Shown: positions 18,601 to 26,992 of the stretch, one piece after another | Numbering within the stretch: the stretch's first letter is position 1 | Layout of the letters: the number at the start of each line of letters is the position of its first letter | Source: Verrucomicrobiales bacterium | GTDB lineage: Bacteria; Verrucomicrobiota; Verrucomicrobiia; Limisphaerales; J093 | Direction of reading: 5' to 3' | Assembly: GCA_024233215.1 (NCBI GenBank) | Contig: JACKPW010000002.1 | Coordinates: forward strand, 248,001-312,000 | Length of the DNA stretch: 64,000 nucleotides | Translations under genes and position numbers: made by a program | The notes under the pieces: model-generated | What the model was told of the DNA's origin: nothing | What the model saw: only the letters and a program-made list of their open reading frames with translations | Database searches by the model: none

Positions 18601-18660
18601 CGGGGTCAGTCCTCACGGTTGGCGGAGGGAGCAGCGGCAGCCGATGCAGGACTGACCCCG
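18601..18660. repeat. REP-like palindrome with GGGGTCAGTCCT ends
   Basis: CGGGGTCAGTCCT (18601-18613) is perfectly inverted at 18648-18660 with a 34-bp GC-rich loop. The 60-bp element begins 16 bp past the stop of the giant gene and could end its transcript. This arm sequence resembles palindromes mobilised by REP-associated (Y1) transposases; no transposase is present here. Confidence 0.6.
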
Positions 18661-18726
18661 TCGCTTGCCAACCTGGCCGGTTGAAACAGGATTGCGCTCG
18701 CGGCCGGATCCCGGTTCCCTTGGGCC

Positions 18727-19629
18727 ATGCAACAGCGATCCTCGACCCATGCCGGCTCCGGACTTTCCCGCCGGGAGTTCATTCCCCAGTTCACCGCTGC
18801 CGGTGCCCTGTCCCTGCTGGGTGGGGCGAGGCTGTTCGCGGAAGGGGACCCGAAACCTCCGCGCTTCCGCATCGGTGCGTGTGACTGGTCCATCGGCCGG
18901 ATGGCGACGCCGGATGCGTTCGAGGTGGCGAAGCAAATCGGGTTGGATGGCGTCCAGGTCAGCCTCGGCACCGCGGCCAACCACATGGCACTCCGGCAAC
19001 CCGAAGTGCAGGCCCGCTACCGGGAAGCTGCGAAGGCCGCCGGGTTGAGCATCGGGTCGCTCGCCATTGGTGAGATGAACAACATCCCCTACAGGAGCGA
19101 TCCGCGGGCGGTCGAGTGGGTGCGGGACTCGATCGAGGTCTGCCAGGCCCTCGGTTGTCGCGTGGTGTTGATGGCGTTCTTCAACAACGGTGACCTCAAG
19201 GGGGATTGCGAGGGCACCGCCAACGTCATCCACCGTCTCCGGGAAGTGGCCCCGAAGGCCGAAAAAGCCGGCGTGATCCTCGGGATTGAAAGCTGGCTCA
19301 GCGCGGAGGAACACGTGGCCATCATCGATGCCGTGGGTTCCCCGGCGGTGCAGGTGTACTACGACGTGGCGAACGCCACCAAGATGGGCTACGACATCTG
19401 CCGCGAAATCCGCTGGCTGGGGCGCCAGGGCCTGGTCTGCGAATTGCACGCCAAGGAGAACGGCTTCCTGCTCGGCCAGGGGCTCGTGGATTTCCCCCGT
19501 GTCCGGGCCGCCCTCGATGACATCGGTTACTCGGGCTGGATTCAGATTGAAGGGGCCGTGCCCTCAGGCGGCAACCTGCTCGAGAGCTACCGGGCCAACC
19601 AACGGTATTTGCGGGCCGTACTCTCCTGA
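18727..19629 (+). CDS. Tat-exported sugar phosphate isomerase/epimerase-like TIM barrel
   Basis: The 300-aa product begins with a twin-arginine-type signal (SRREFIPQFTAAGALSLLGG, residues 14-33), then an AP-endonuclease-2/xylose-isomerase-like barrel (about 46-300). Likely metal-site strands are GIESWLS, YYDVANA, LVCELHAKENG and WIQIEGAVPSGG, giving the Glu-Asp-His-Glu pattern of this superfamily. Such proteins isomerise or epimerise sugars, inositols or hydroxypyruvate; the substrate is not predictable. Related Tat-exported copies are abundant in Planctomycetes and Verrucomicrobia. The gene stands alone after the REP-like palindrome. Confidence 0.88.
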   Translation: MQQRSSTHAGSGLSRREFIPQFTAAGALSLLGGARLFAEGDPKPPRFRIGACDWSIGRMATPDAFEVAKQIGLDGVQVSLGTAANHMALRQPEVQARYREAAKAAGLSIGSLAIGEMNNIPYRSDPRAVEWVRDSIEVCQALGCRVVLMAFFNNGDLKGDCEGTANVIHRLREVAPKAEKAGVILGIESWLSAEEHVAIIDAVGSPAVQVYYDVANATKMGYDICREIRWLGRQGLVCELHAKENGFLLGQGLVDFPRVRAALDDIGYSGWIQIEGAVPSGGNLLESYRANQRYLRAVLS

Positions 19630-19755
19630 ACGGCTGCGAACCGCTCCCAACAAGAAAGGGGCAGGGCTGGCCAAGCGGCGTGTAGCCCGTGCCGCCTCCA
19701 CAGGCTGTGATCTCATCATGCGACTTGCCACTGTAAGCCACATTGAAAGATCAAT

Positions 19756-19761
19756 TATACT
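19756..19761 (+). promoter_or_regulatory. AT-rich -10-like box (TATACT) before adk
   Basis: TATACT lies in an unusually AT-rich island (19740-19775) 26 bp before the adk ATG. No -35 at normal spacing was found; TTGCCA is 25 bp upstream. Confidence 0.3.
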
Positions 19762-19787
19762 AATCGTCCATTAGAGACGCAAAGCCT

Positions 19788-20540
19788 ATGGAAGCGACAC
19801 GTGACCGGGCCGCCTGGCTCAAGGGCGGCAGCGCCCAGTGCAACATTCCTGCGGAGGAACGCGAAGCCCCCTGGCGCCTCGTGCTGCTCGGCGCGCCCGG
19901 GGTCGGCAAGGGCACCCAGGCCGAACTGATCAGCGAGCGTCTCGGTTGTTGTCACCTATCCACGGGCGACGTCTTCCGGGCCGCGAAAACCCTGGATGAA
20001 TGCGAGCGTTCGCCGGCCCTGAACCAGGCGCTCGATTGCATGCGGAAAGGCGAACTCGTCTCGGACGAAACCGTCCTGTCCATGGTGAAGGAACGTACGA
20101 AATGCCTGCGTTGCGGCGGCGGTTTCCTGCTCGACGGCTTTCCGCGCACGGTGGCCCAGGCCGAAGCCCTCGATGAACTGCTGGAATCCGAGGGCCTCGC
20201 GTTGGACGCCGTGCTCAGCTACGAAATGCCCATCGAGCAGATCGTGGAACGTCTGAGCGGACGCCGCACCTGCTCGGAGTGCAAGGCGGTGTACCACGTC
20301 GTGGGGCGCCCCTCGAAGGTTGCGGGGGTTTGTGATCATTGCGGCGGTGAACTGATCCAACGGGAGGATGACCGGCCCGAGTCGGTGAAGGTGCGCATGG
20401 AGACCTACGAACGGAGCACCATGCCGCTGATCGATTACTTCAAGGCGCGCGGACTGTTGCTCCCGGTGTCGGCGCTGGGGACGGTGGAGGAGATTTACTC
20501 CCGCACGGCCGGGGCCCTGGCGGCCCGGCGCGCCGAATAG
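19788..20540 (+). CDS. adk: Adenylate kinase, zinc-type LID, N-terminally extended
   Basis: Adenylate kinase interconverts ATP + AMP and two ADP. The 250-aa protein has the P-loop GAPGVGKGT (35-43), the AMP-site region LSTGDVFRAA, the GFLLDGFPRT motif (112-121) and a LID with four cysteines, C162-x2-C165 and C182-x2-C185, which would bind zinc as in Gram-positive enzymes. Typical adenylate kinases begin one or two residues before RLVLLGAPG; here the only ATG leaves about 29 extra residues (including AAWLKGGSAQCNIPAEE). A non-ATG start nearer the P-loop (for example GTG at 19878) cannot be excluded. The substrate could be another NMP, but GFPRT and LID favour AMP. Confidence 0.93.
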   Translation: MEATRDRAAWLKGGSAQCNIPAEEREAPWRLVLLGAPGVGKGTQAELISERLGCCHLSTGDVFRAAKTLDECERSPALNQALDCMRKGELVSDETVLSMVKERTKCLRCGGGFLLDGFPRTVAQAEALDELLESEGLALDAVLSYEMPIEQIVERLSGRRTCSECKAVYHVVGRPSKVAGVCDHCGGELIQREDDRPESVKVRMETYERSTMPLIDYFKARGLLLPVSALGTVEEIYSRTAGALAARRAE

Positions 20541-20657
20541 GCGCATTCCCGCCGGGGTGTTGTTTTTCGGCTGCCGGTCGGAAGTCCTTCGCGACCTCCG
20601 GCCGGCGTCCTGTTTTCAGGGCTTCTCCGCCCCCGGCCCCAACCGCCATAATCGCGC

Positions 20658-21077
20658 ATGAGCGAACGTCACTGGCTGGTGAAGGAGGAACCGGAGAGCC
20701 TCTCGTGGGAGGAGTTTGTCCGGGACGACGGAGCCGCTTGGACCGGCGTCCGGAATTACCAGGCGCGCAACAATCTGCGTGGCATGCAGCCCGGCGATGC
20801 CGTGTTCTATTATCACAGTGGGAAGAACCGGGAGATCGTGGGGATCGCCCGCGTGCATCGGGCGGCCTATCCGGACCCGACCGCAGGAGAGGGCGATTGG
20901 AGCGCGGTGGATTTGCGGCCGGAACGCCCCCTGGCGCGGGCGGTGTCGCTGGCGGAACTCAAGGCGGATCCGGCCCTGGGCGATCTTCCGCTGCTGCGCC
21001 AATCGCGGTTGTCGGTGGTGCCGCTGACTCCCGCGGAGTTTGCCCGAATTCTGGAGTTGAGTGGAGAACGGTCCTGA
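20658..21077 (+). CDS. EVE domain-containing protein
   Basis: The 139-aa product is a single EVE domain of the PUA/YTH-like fold. Landmarks are HWLVKEEPESLSWEEF, WTGVRNYQARNNLRGMQPGD, AVFYYHSGKNREIVGIARV and DLRPERPLARAVSLAELKAD. EVE proteins are thought to read modified bases in DNA or RNA; the name comes from a motif seen here as KEEPE. No nuclease is fused to it. It sits upstream of a DEDD exonuclease gene and a NYN-LOTUS gene in the same direction, which makes a role in nucleic-acid quality control plausible, though this is inference. The ATG at 20658 matches usual EVE starts. Confidence 0.93.
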   Translation: MSERHWLVKEEPESLSWEEFVRDDGAAWTGVRNYQARNNLRGMQPGDAVFYYHSGKNREIVGIARVHRAAYPDPTAGEGDWSAVDLRPERPLARAVSLAELKADPALGDLPLLRQSRLSVVPLTPAEFARILELSGERS

Positions 21078-21166
21078 GCCCGCCCGCACGAAACAGGTTG
21101 TCACCGGAGGGCGGCGGTCTAGAGTTGGTTCCGGGTGACCTGAGACCGCGTCCGCGGCACGGCGGA

Positions 21167-21703
21167 ATGAAGAACATCGTCTTTTTCGATCTGGAAACCC
21201 AGAAGTCCGCGGATGAGGTGGGCGGCTGGGGCAACATCCGGGACATGCGCATGAGTGTGGGCGTGACGTACAGCACGGCCCGGGGCGGCTATCATGTCTA
21301 CGGCGAGGAGGAGGTTCAGCCGTTGATGGACGAGTTGGTGCGGGCGGATCTGGTGGTGGGATTCAACACGGTGCGGTTTGACTACGAGGTGTTGACCGGC
21401 TATTCGCCGTTCTTCGATCCCGCACAGGTGCGCTCCCTGGACATGCTCATCGAGTTGAAGAAGCAGCTTCCCCACCGGCTCTCGCTGGATGCGGTGGCCA
21501 CGGCGACGTTGGGGATCGAGAAGACCAGCGAAGGGCTGCAGGCCATCCAGTGGTTCCGGCAGGGCCGGTTGCTGGAGATCGCCGAATACTGCTGTTTCGA
21601 CGTGAAGATCACCCGGTTGGTCTACGAGTATGGGCGCGCCAACGGCCGGTTGTACTACCGGAACCGCTTCGGTGAGAAGGGCGCGGTGCCCGTCGAGTGG
21701 TAG
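21167..21703 (+). CDS. DEDD-type 3'-5' exonuclease (RNase H-like, YprB-related)
   Basis: The ATG at 21167 (MKNIVFFDLETQ) gives 178 aa and starts at the first catalytic strand. The open frame runs further upstream but overlaps the EVE gene, so the internal start is chosen. Exo motifs are FDLET (Exo I), VGFNTVRFDYEVL (Exo II) and EYCCFDVKITRLVYEYG (Exo III, Asp with a Tyr/Val context five residues later). The family is the RNase_H_2/YprB group, often fused to helicases; here it is standalone. Activity on DNA or RNA cannot be told apart. It ends 41 bp before the NYN-LOTUS gene. Confidence 0.82.
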   Translation: MKNIVFFDLETQKSADEVGGWGNIRDMRMSVGVTYSTARGGYHVYGEEEVQPLMDELVRADLVVGFNTVRFDYEVLTGYSPFFDPAQVRSLDMLIELKKQLPHRLSLDAVATATLGIEKTSEGLQAIQWFRQGRLLEIAEYCCFDVKITRLVYEYGRANGRLYYRNRFGEKGAVPVEW

Positions 21704-21744
21704 GCCTTGCCGAATCGCCCAGTCCCAGTCACTGTCCAGATGTC

Positions 21745-22560
21745 ATGAGCAAACTTGAAGCCGAAGCCACCATGGCGGTGTTTCTCGATCTTGAGAACAT
21801 CGCCCGCGGCGTGCAGGACGCCCGATATCCGAAGTTCGACATCCGCAAGGTGCTCGAGCGCCTGTTGTTGAAGGGCCACATCGTGGTCAAGAAGGCCTAT
21901 TGCGACTTCGAGCGGTTCAAGGAGTTCAAGCGCAGCCTGCACGAGGCCGCCTTCGAGTTGATCGAAATCCCCCACCTGCGCCTTTCCGGCAAGAACTCCG
22001 CGGACATCCGGATGGTGGTGGATGCCCTGGACCTCTGTTACACCCGGGAGCACGTGGACACGTTTGTCATCCTGAGCGGCGATTCGGACTTTTCCCCGCT
22101 GGTGAGCAAGCTTCGCGAGAACGCCCGGACGGTCGTGGGTTTTGGCGTCAAGAACTCCTCGTCCGACCTGTTCATCAACAACTGCGACGAGTTCATCTAC
22201 TACGATGATCTCGTGCGCGAGGCCCCCCGGAAGACCCGGCGTCGCAGGGAGAGCGGGCCGGCGTCCGAATCCGTGCCCGCGACGTCGGCGAAGTCCTCGA
22301 AGGAAAGCCTCTCCGGGGACAAGGCGCTCGATCTCGTCCTGGAAACCCTGGAGGCGCTCAGTGAGGAACGCGACGAGGACGAGCGGGTCTGGGGATCGAT
22401 GATCAAGCAGGCCATCAAGCGACGGAACCCGGGTTTCAATGAGCGCGCCCACGGGTTTCGCAGCTTCAACGAATTGCTCAAGACCGCGGGAGAGAAGGGG
22501 TTGGTCAAGCTGGAGGCGGATTCCAAGTCGGGCGGCTACATCGTTCGCGCCCTGGACTGA
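21745..22560 (+). CDS. NYN-domain nuclease with C-terminal OST-HTH/LOTUS domain
   Basis: The ATG at 21745 (MSKLEAEATMAVFLDLENIA) is preferred over an ATG at 21697 that overlaps the preceding gene; it gives 271 aa. Residues about 10-155 form a PIN-like NYN domain with acidic clusters FLDLENI, KNSADIRMVVDALDL and ILSGDSDFSPLV, the expected metal-site positions. A basic, Ser-rich linker follows (KTRRRRESGP). Residues about 195-270 match an OST-HTH/LOTUS domain (ERVWGSMIKQAIKRRNPGF, GFRSFNELLKTA). This is the bacterial LabA/DUF88-type architecture; LOTUS domains bind RNA (G-rich RNA/G4). An RNA-targeting nuclease is the best guess. Confidence 0.9.
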   Translation: MSKLEAEATMAVFLDLENIARGVQDARYPKFDIRKVLERLLLKGHIVVKKAYCDFERFKEFKRSLHEAAFELIEIPHLRLSGKNSADIRMVVDALDLCYTREHVDTFVILSGDSDFSPLVSKLRENARTVVGFGVKNSSSDLFINNCDEFIYYDDLVREAPRKTRRRRESGPASESVPATSAKSSKESLSGDKALDLVLETLEALSEERDEDERVWGSMIKQAIKRRNPGFNERAHGFRSFNELLKTAGEKGLVKLEADSKSGGYIVRALD

Positions 22561-22639
22561 GCCGGGAAAGCTCAGTCCGACCGCAGATGGACACCCAGGG
22601 ACGCAGGTTCCGGGGCGGAGGGAGGTCGCCGAACCGCCT

Positions 22640-23056
22640 TCAGCGGGCGGAGCGTTGTTCCTTGTGGCGGGTCAGTTCCGCCAGAGTGACCTCCTTCAGG
22701 CCGGCTTCAAGCCGGGTCACGAACTCGCTCCAGAGTTGCTCCAGCGGGCAGTAGCCCAACACGACGCAGGTGTCCATGCTCAGCAGCGAGGGCTCGATCC
22801 AGAACTGTCCCTCCACGGCCCGCACGATGTCGAGCAGGGTGATCATGGCGGGGTGGCGGGCAAGGAGAATGCCGCCTTTCCGGCCGCGCTTCGTCTCGAC
22901 CAAGCCGGCCCGGGCGAGTCGGTTGACCAGCTTGGACATGTAGGGAGACGGAACCGCCGCCCCCTGTGAGAGCGTCCGGCCCAGGCGCGGTTCGGTAGCG
23001 CTGAGACACGTCAGGATCTGCACCGCGTAGCCCAGAGTCTGGGAAAAGCCCACCAT
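22640..23056 (-). CDS. Rrf2 family transcriptional regulator with two cysteines
   Basis: The 138-aa product has the Rrf2 winged helix: GYAVQILTCLSA, then the recognition region YMSKLVNRLARAGLVETKRGRKGG, and the wing GGILLARHPAMITLLDIVRAVEG. Iron-sulfur Rrf2 regulators (IscR, NsrR) use three Cys about six residues apart; here C97 and C103 keep that spacing, but the position six residues earlier is Leu. It may bind a cluster with another ligand or sense redox by thiols. It lies 118 bp downstream of an AspT-type transporter gene in the same direction. Its targets are unknown. Confidence 0.9.
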   Translation of the reverse strand: MVGFSQTLGYAVQILTCLSATEPRLGRTLSQGAAVPSPYMSKLVNRLARAGLVETKRGRKGGILLARHPAMITLLDIVRAVEGQFWIEPSLLSMDTCVVLGYCPLEQLWSEFVTRLEAGLKEVTLAELTRHKEQRSAR

Positions 23057-23174
23057 TGCTGATTTCGTAGGGTTGCTGGTCCGCCAAATAGCTGGTGCGC
23101 AAGGTAACAGTCGCCCACCAGCACAGCAAGCCCCAATCCTGCTCCTCCCAACGCCACCCGCAGGCCATGCGGGA

Positions 23175-24851
23175 TCAGCGGCAGAAGATCAGGATGATCA
23201 ACTGTCCCAGCAGAATGCGCAGGATCATGGTCAGCGGGTAGACGGTGGCGTAGGCAACCGAGGGGGCGTCGGAGCCGCTGATGTTGTTCGCGAAGGCCAG
23301 TGCGGGGGGGTCGGTCATGCTGCCGGCGAGCAGGCCGCAGACGTTCATATAGTTCTGCTGAAAATGGCGGCGCATGACCCAGCCCACGAGCAGCAGCGGG
23401 ACCAGGGTCACCACGACCCCGACGCCCATCCAGAGGAAGCCACCACCCTGCAGGAGCGCCTCGACGAAGTGCGTGCCGGACTTGAGGCCCACGCAGGAGA
23501 GGAAGAGGACGATTCCAAACTCGCGTAGCAGCACGTTGGCGTTGGCCGGGAGGTACCACAACAGCGGGCCGATTCTGCCGATCCGGCTGAGAATGATCGC
23601 CACCAGCAACGGTCCTCCGGCCAGGCCGAGTCGCAGCGGGGCCGGCATGTTGCCGAGGGAGAGCGGGTAGCATCCCAGCAGGACTCCCAGGGTGATGCCG
23701 ACGAAGATGGGGACCAGCCGGGCGTGGCTGAGTTCCCTGACCGAGTTGCCCAGCAGTTCGGAGGCCCGGGCGATGGATTCCTCGGTGCCGACGATTCGGA
23801 GCATGTCGCCAAATTGCAGGGGCAGGTCGGGAGTGACCGTCAGCTCGAGGTCGGCCCGGGTCAGGCGGGTGACCGTCACGCCGTAGCGGTGGTTGAGCGC
23901 CAGTTCCCGGAGGCTCTTTCCCACGTTCTGGCGGTTGGTCATCACGACGCGCTGGTAGGTGATGTTGCCGGTGGCCTGGGTGAGGTCGTCGTCGGCCACC
24001 CGGCCGACGATCATGCGAAACTGGTCGGTTGCCTTGGCGGTTCCGACGACCACCAGGGTGTCGCCCACGCCCAGCACGGTTTCCGCCCGGGCGATGTGCA
24101 CCTCCGTCTGGCCGGACTTGCGCAGTCGGGAAATGACCACGCCCAGTTTCTCGATACCGGGCAACTGGCGGACTTCCAACCCGTCGAGGTTGGGATTTGT
24201 GAGCATGACCGTGAGGTGGGTGAGGCTTTCCTGGCCTGCCCGCTGGGCCTCGCGGAAGGAGTGGAGTTCGTGGGCGACATTGATCCGGCCCAGGGCGCGG
24301 ATCGCCAGCATCGAGATGATGATTCCCAGGATTCCGAACGGGTAGGCCACGGCGTAGCCCATCCCGGGCAGGGCGGTGCGTTCAGGGGTGGCACCCGGCA
24401 GGCTGCGCAGGGCCTCCTGGGCGGCGCCGAGGGAGGGCGTGTTGGTGGTGGCTCCGGAGAAGATCCCCGCAGCCACTGCCGGGTCGATGCGAAACAGCAG
24501 GGACAGGCCGACGGCGAGCAGCGCCCCGAGGATCACAATGGAGGCCGCCGCCAGGTTCAAGGGCAGCCCCTGCCGCTTCAGGGAATCGATGAAGCCCGGC
24601 CCCACCTGCATGCCGATGGTGTAGACGAACAGGATCAGGCCGAATTCCTGGATGAAGGTCCGGACTGCAGGGGCGATGTTCAGTCCAAAATGGCCGAAGA
24701 CCAGCCCCGCAAAGAGGGTGCCGGCCACCCCGAAACTGAGTCCGCGCACCCGCAGGTTACCCAGCGCCAGCCCCACCACGGCCACGCCGCAGAGGATGAT
24801 CATGGCGTGGGCGACGGGCTGTGCTTCCTGGAGATTGGCCAACCAGCTCAT
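23175..24851 (-). CDS. AspT/YidE-type transporter with two RCK_C (TrkA_C) domains
   Basis: The ATG at 24851 (MSWLANLQEAQPVAHAMI) gives 558 aa; an upstream ATG adds 53 polar residues and is unlikely. Two membrane blocks of about five segments each (residues 15-190 and 370-555) carry the duplicated YidE/YbjL motifs FVYTIGMQVGPGF and LFLSCVGLKSGTHF, and GATTNTPSLGAAQEAL and AGSMTDPPALAFANN. Between them are two TrkA_C domains (about 210-290 and 295-370; VVISRLRKSGQTEVH, GVTVTRLTRADLELTV). The family includes the aspartate-alanine antiporter AspT; the substrate here is probably a small dicarboxylate or amino acid, unproven. Confidence 0.9.
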   Translation of the reverse strand: MSWLANLQEAQPVAHAMIILCGVAVVGLALGNLRVRGLSFGVAGTLFAGLVFGHFGLNIAPAVRTFIQEFGLILFVYTIGMQVGPGFIDSLKRQGLPLNLAAASIVILGALLAVGLSLLFRIDPAVAAGIFSGATTNTPSLGAAQEALRSLPGATPERTALPGMGYAVAYPFGILGIIISMLAIRALGRINVAHELHSFREAQRAGQESLTHLTVMLTNPNLDGLEVRQLPGIEKLGVVISRLRKSGQTEVHIARAETVLGVGDTLVVVGTAKATDQFRMIVGRVADDDLTQATGNITYQRVVMTNRQNVGKSLRELALNHRYGVTVTRLTRADLELTVTPDLPLQFGDMLRIVGTEESIARASELLGNSVRELSHARLVPIFVGITLGVLLGCYPLSLGNMPAPLRLGLAGGPLLVAIILSRIGRIGPLLWYLPANANVLLREFGIVLFLSCVGLKSGTHFVEALLQGGGFLWMGVGVVVTLVPLLLVGWVMRRHFQQNYMNVCGLLAGSMTDPPALAFANNISGSDAPSVAYATVYPLTMILRILLGQLIILIFCR

Positions 24852-25026
24852 GGATGCGAAAACGAACTCACCGTCGCGCCCGGGCGCCCGAGGATTCGGA
24901 GGGCGCCGCGCCGACGCCGACGGCGGGCAGGAATGGTCGTCATCCCGGGCGCCTCCGTCAACGCCTTTCCCTCGGCTGCAATTCACCGTTGAGATGGCCC
25001 CCATTCCCACCTAGCCTTGGTGGGTC

Positions 25027-25998
25027 ATGAAAGTGTTCGTCACTGGCGGCGCGGGTTACATCGGGTCGATCTGCGTCGAGGAACTCCTGAATGCCGGCCA
25101 CGAGGTGACGGTGTTCGACAATCTCACCGAGGGTCACCGCAGCGCCGTGGATGAGCGTGCGACGTTTGTCGAGGGCTGTCTCGGGGATCGGCAACGGGTC
25201 CAGGATTCAGTTCGCGGGAGTGGTGCGGAGGCGGTGATGCATTTTGCCGCGAACGCCCTGGTGGGCGAATCGATGCAGAATCCCGGCAAGTATTTCCGCA
25301 ACAACGTGGCGCACGGGCTCAACCTGGTCGACGCCGCGAAGGAGGCGGGGGTCAGGAAGTTCGTGTTCAGCTCCACCTGCGCCACCTACGGGCCGCCGGA
25401 AACGGTGCCGATCACCGAGGCCGAGCCGCAGAAGCCCATCAATCCCTACGGCGAATCCAAGCTCATGTTCGAGCGCATCCTGCGCTGGTACCGGGAACTG
25501 CACGGTCTGGACTTCGTGGCGCTCCGCTATTTCAACGCCGCCGGAGCCAGCGTCCGCTTCGGCGAGCATCACCGGATCGAAACGCACCTCATTCCCAACG
25601 TGCTCGCCGTGGCGCTCGGACAGAGGGAACAGTGCGAGATCTACGGGACGGACTATCCCACGCCGGACGGCACCTGCATCCGCGACTACATCCACATCAT
25701 TGATCTCGCCCAGGCCCACATGCTGGCCCTTGAACCGGGCCGCAGCGGGTTCTTCAACCTGGGCAACGGTGAGGGCTACTCCGTGCGCGAGGTGATCCAG
25801 ACCTGTGAAGCCGTCACCGGCCGGACCTTGACCGCCATCGAACAACCGCGTCGCCCAGGGGACCCTCCCCGGCTCGTGGCCGATGCCGCCAAGGCACGCC
25901 GGGAACTGGGCTGGCAGCCCCGGTTCGCGGACCTGCAGAGCATCGTCTCCTCCGCGTGGGACTGGCATCGGCGCCATCCCGAGGGCTACCCCGACTGA
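25027..25998 (+). CDS. galE: UDP-glucose 4-epimerase
   Basis: GalE interconverts UDP-glucose and UDP-galactose using bound NAD. The 323-aa SDR protein has the NAD-binding GGAGYIG (7-13), the conserved FDNLTEGHRSAV, the active-site pair Y141 and K145 (NPYGESK) with the preceding SSTCATYG, and the substrate-binding YFNAAGA. The length is typical. The C-terminal GWQPRFADLQSIVSSAWDW is standard for GalE. It supplies UDP-galactose for surface polysaccharides. It is divergent from the transporter gene; the 175 bp between the two starts hold no clear promoter. Confidence 0.95.
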   Translation: MKVFVTGGAGYIGSICVEELLNAGHEVTVFDNLTEGHRSAVDERATFVEGCLGDRQRVQDSVRGSGAEAVMHFAANALVGESMQNPGKYFRNNVAHGLNLVDAAKEAGVRKFVFSSTCATYGPPETVPITEAEPQKPINPYGESKLMFERILRWYRELHGLDFVALRYFNAAGASVRFGEHHRIETHLIPNVLAVALGQREQCEIYGTDYPTPDGTCIRDYIHIIDLAQAHMLALEPGRSGFFNLGNGEGYSVREVIQTCEAVTGRTLTAIEQPRRPGDPPRLVADAAKARRELGWQPRFADLQSIVSSAWDWHRRHPEGYPD

Positions 25999-26140
25999 GC
26001 CTCCCCGTAGCCGCCGACGTGCAGTCGGCGCATGATTTCCAGGGGCCCCCTGCGGAAGCTGGCCGGCCCCTGGCCGGGGGAAAAGGCCGGCCGGGACAGC
26101 GTCGCGAACCCACGTCCCGGACTCTCCTCCACCGCCCGCG

Positions 26141-26992
26141 TCAGCGGGGCAGCAGGAAGAGGTGCCGGGTTTGCATCCAGCCGATGCCGCGGGGCGCCCC
26201 TTCCACCCGCGCCCAACTGCCGAGGCGATCCACCACGACCAGTTCCTGGCCCGCCTTGAGCGCCTGCACCACCTCGGTTTCCTCGCGCGGTCCGTGGTGC
26301 AACGGACTGTCGGCGTCGAGGACCACCGCCTCCAGGGCCGGGCGGCTGGCCCAGGCCAGGAACAGACCGACCCCGAGCAGCACGGTCAGGCCCAGGGCCG
26401 CCTGTCGGGGTCGGAGCAGCCGGGGGCCCAATTCCGGTCGCAGGAGGCCGATGACCAGAACCGTCAGCCAGGCCCAGAAGGTGAGCGTGGTGCCAAGGGT
26501 CCACTCATTCAGCGACAGATGTCCGAACCAGCGCCGGAGGAAGGGTTGATGGGGCGGCGATTGTCCGCCCGCCACCACGAGCCGGGCAATGCGCAAGTTG
26601 GCGCGAACGTCCGCATCCCGCGGGGTGAGGTGTTCCGCCACCCGGTAATGGGCGATGGCCCGGCCGGGCTGCCCGGCTTTCAACCAGGCGTTGCCCAGGT
26701 TGTAATGGAGGGCGACCGAGGAGAGTCCGTTCGTATAAAGCCGGTCGAAGGCCCGGGCCGCCTCCTCGTACTGCCCCTGTTCATACAACACCTTGGCCTC
26801 GTCGAAGGAGGCTTGCGCGTCCGCGAGGGTCACCGGTGAGAGCCCGAGCAGCGCCCCGGCGGCAAGTGCCAGGAGGACACCCCCGGCGCGGGGCAACCAT
26901 CGTTGGCCCGCCGGTGGACGATCCGGCCGAGTCCGGGGTGAGGCCGGTGACGGGGGGAGGCTGGCCTCGTGGGGTGGGTACGCCCGGTTCAT
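26141..26992 (-). CDS. batE: BatE-like TPR/SH3 membrane protein
   Basis: The 283-aa protein has an N-terminal hydrophobic segment (GGVLLALAAGALLGLSPVTLA), TPR units (about 60-140; YEQGQYEEAARAFDRLY, ALHYNLGNAWLKAGQPGRAI), two further membrane segments (about 165-215) and a C-terminal SH3-like domain (about 218-283; GPREETEVVQALKAGQELVV, GIGWMQTRHLFLL). This is the BatE layout, the last gene of the moxR-bat operon; it overlaps batD by 4 bp (ATGA). Bat proteins are envelope-associated and were linked to aerotolerance in Bacteroides; their biochemical role is unresolved. Confidence 0.85.
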   Translation of the reverse strand: MNRAYPPHEASLPPSPASPRTRPDRPPAGQRWLPRAGGVLLALAAGALLGLSPVTLADAQASFDEAKVLYEQGQYEEAARAFDRLYTNGLSSVALHYNLGNAWLKAGQPGRAIAHYRVAEHLTPRDADVRANLRIARLVVAGGQSPPHQPFLRRWFGHLSLNEWTLGTTLTFWAWLTVLVIGLLRPELGPRLLRPRQAALGLTVLLGVGLFLAWASRPALEAVVLDADSPLHHGPREETEVVQALKAGQELVVVDRLGSWARVEGAPRGIGWMQTRHLFLLPR

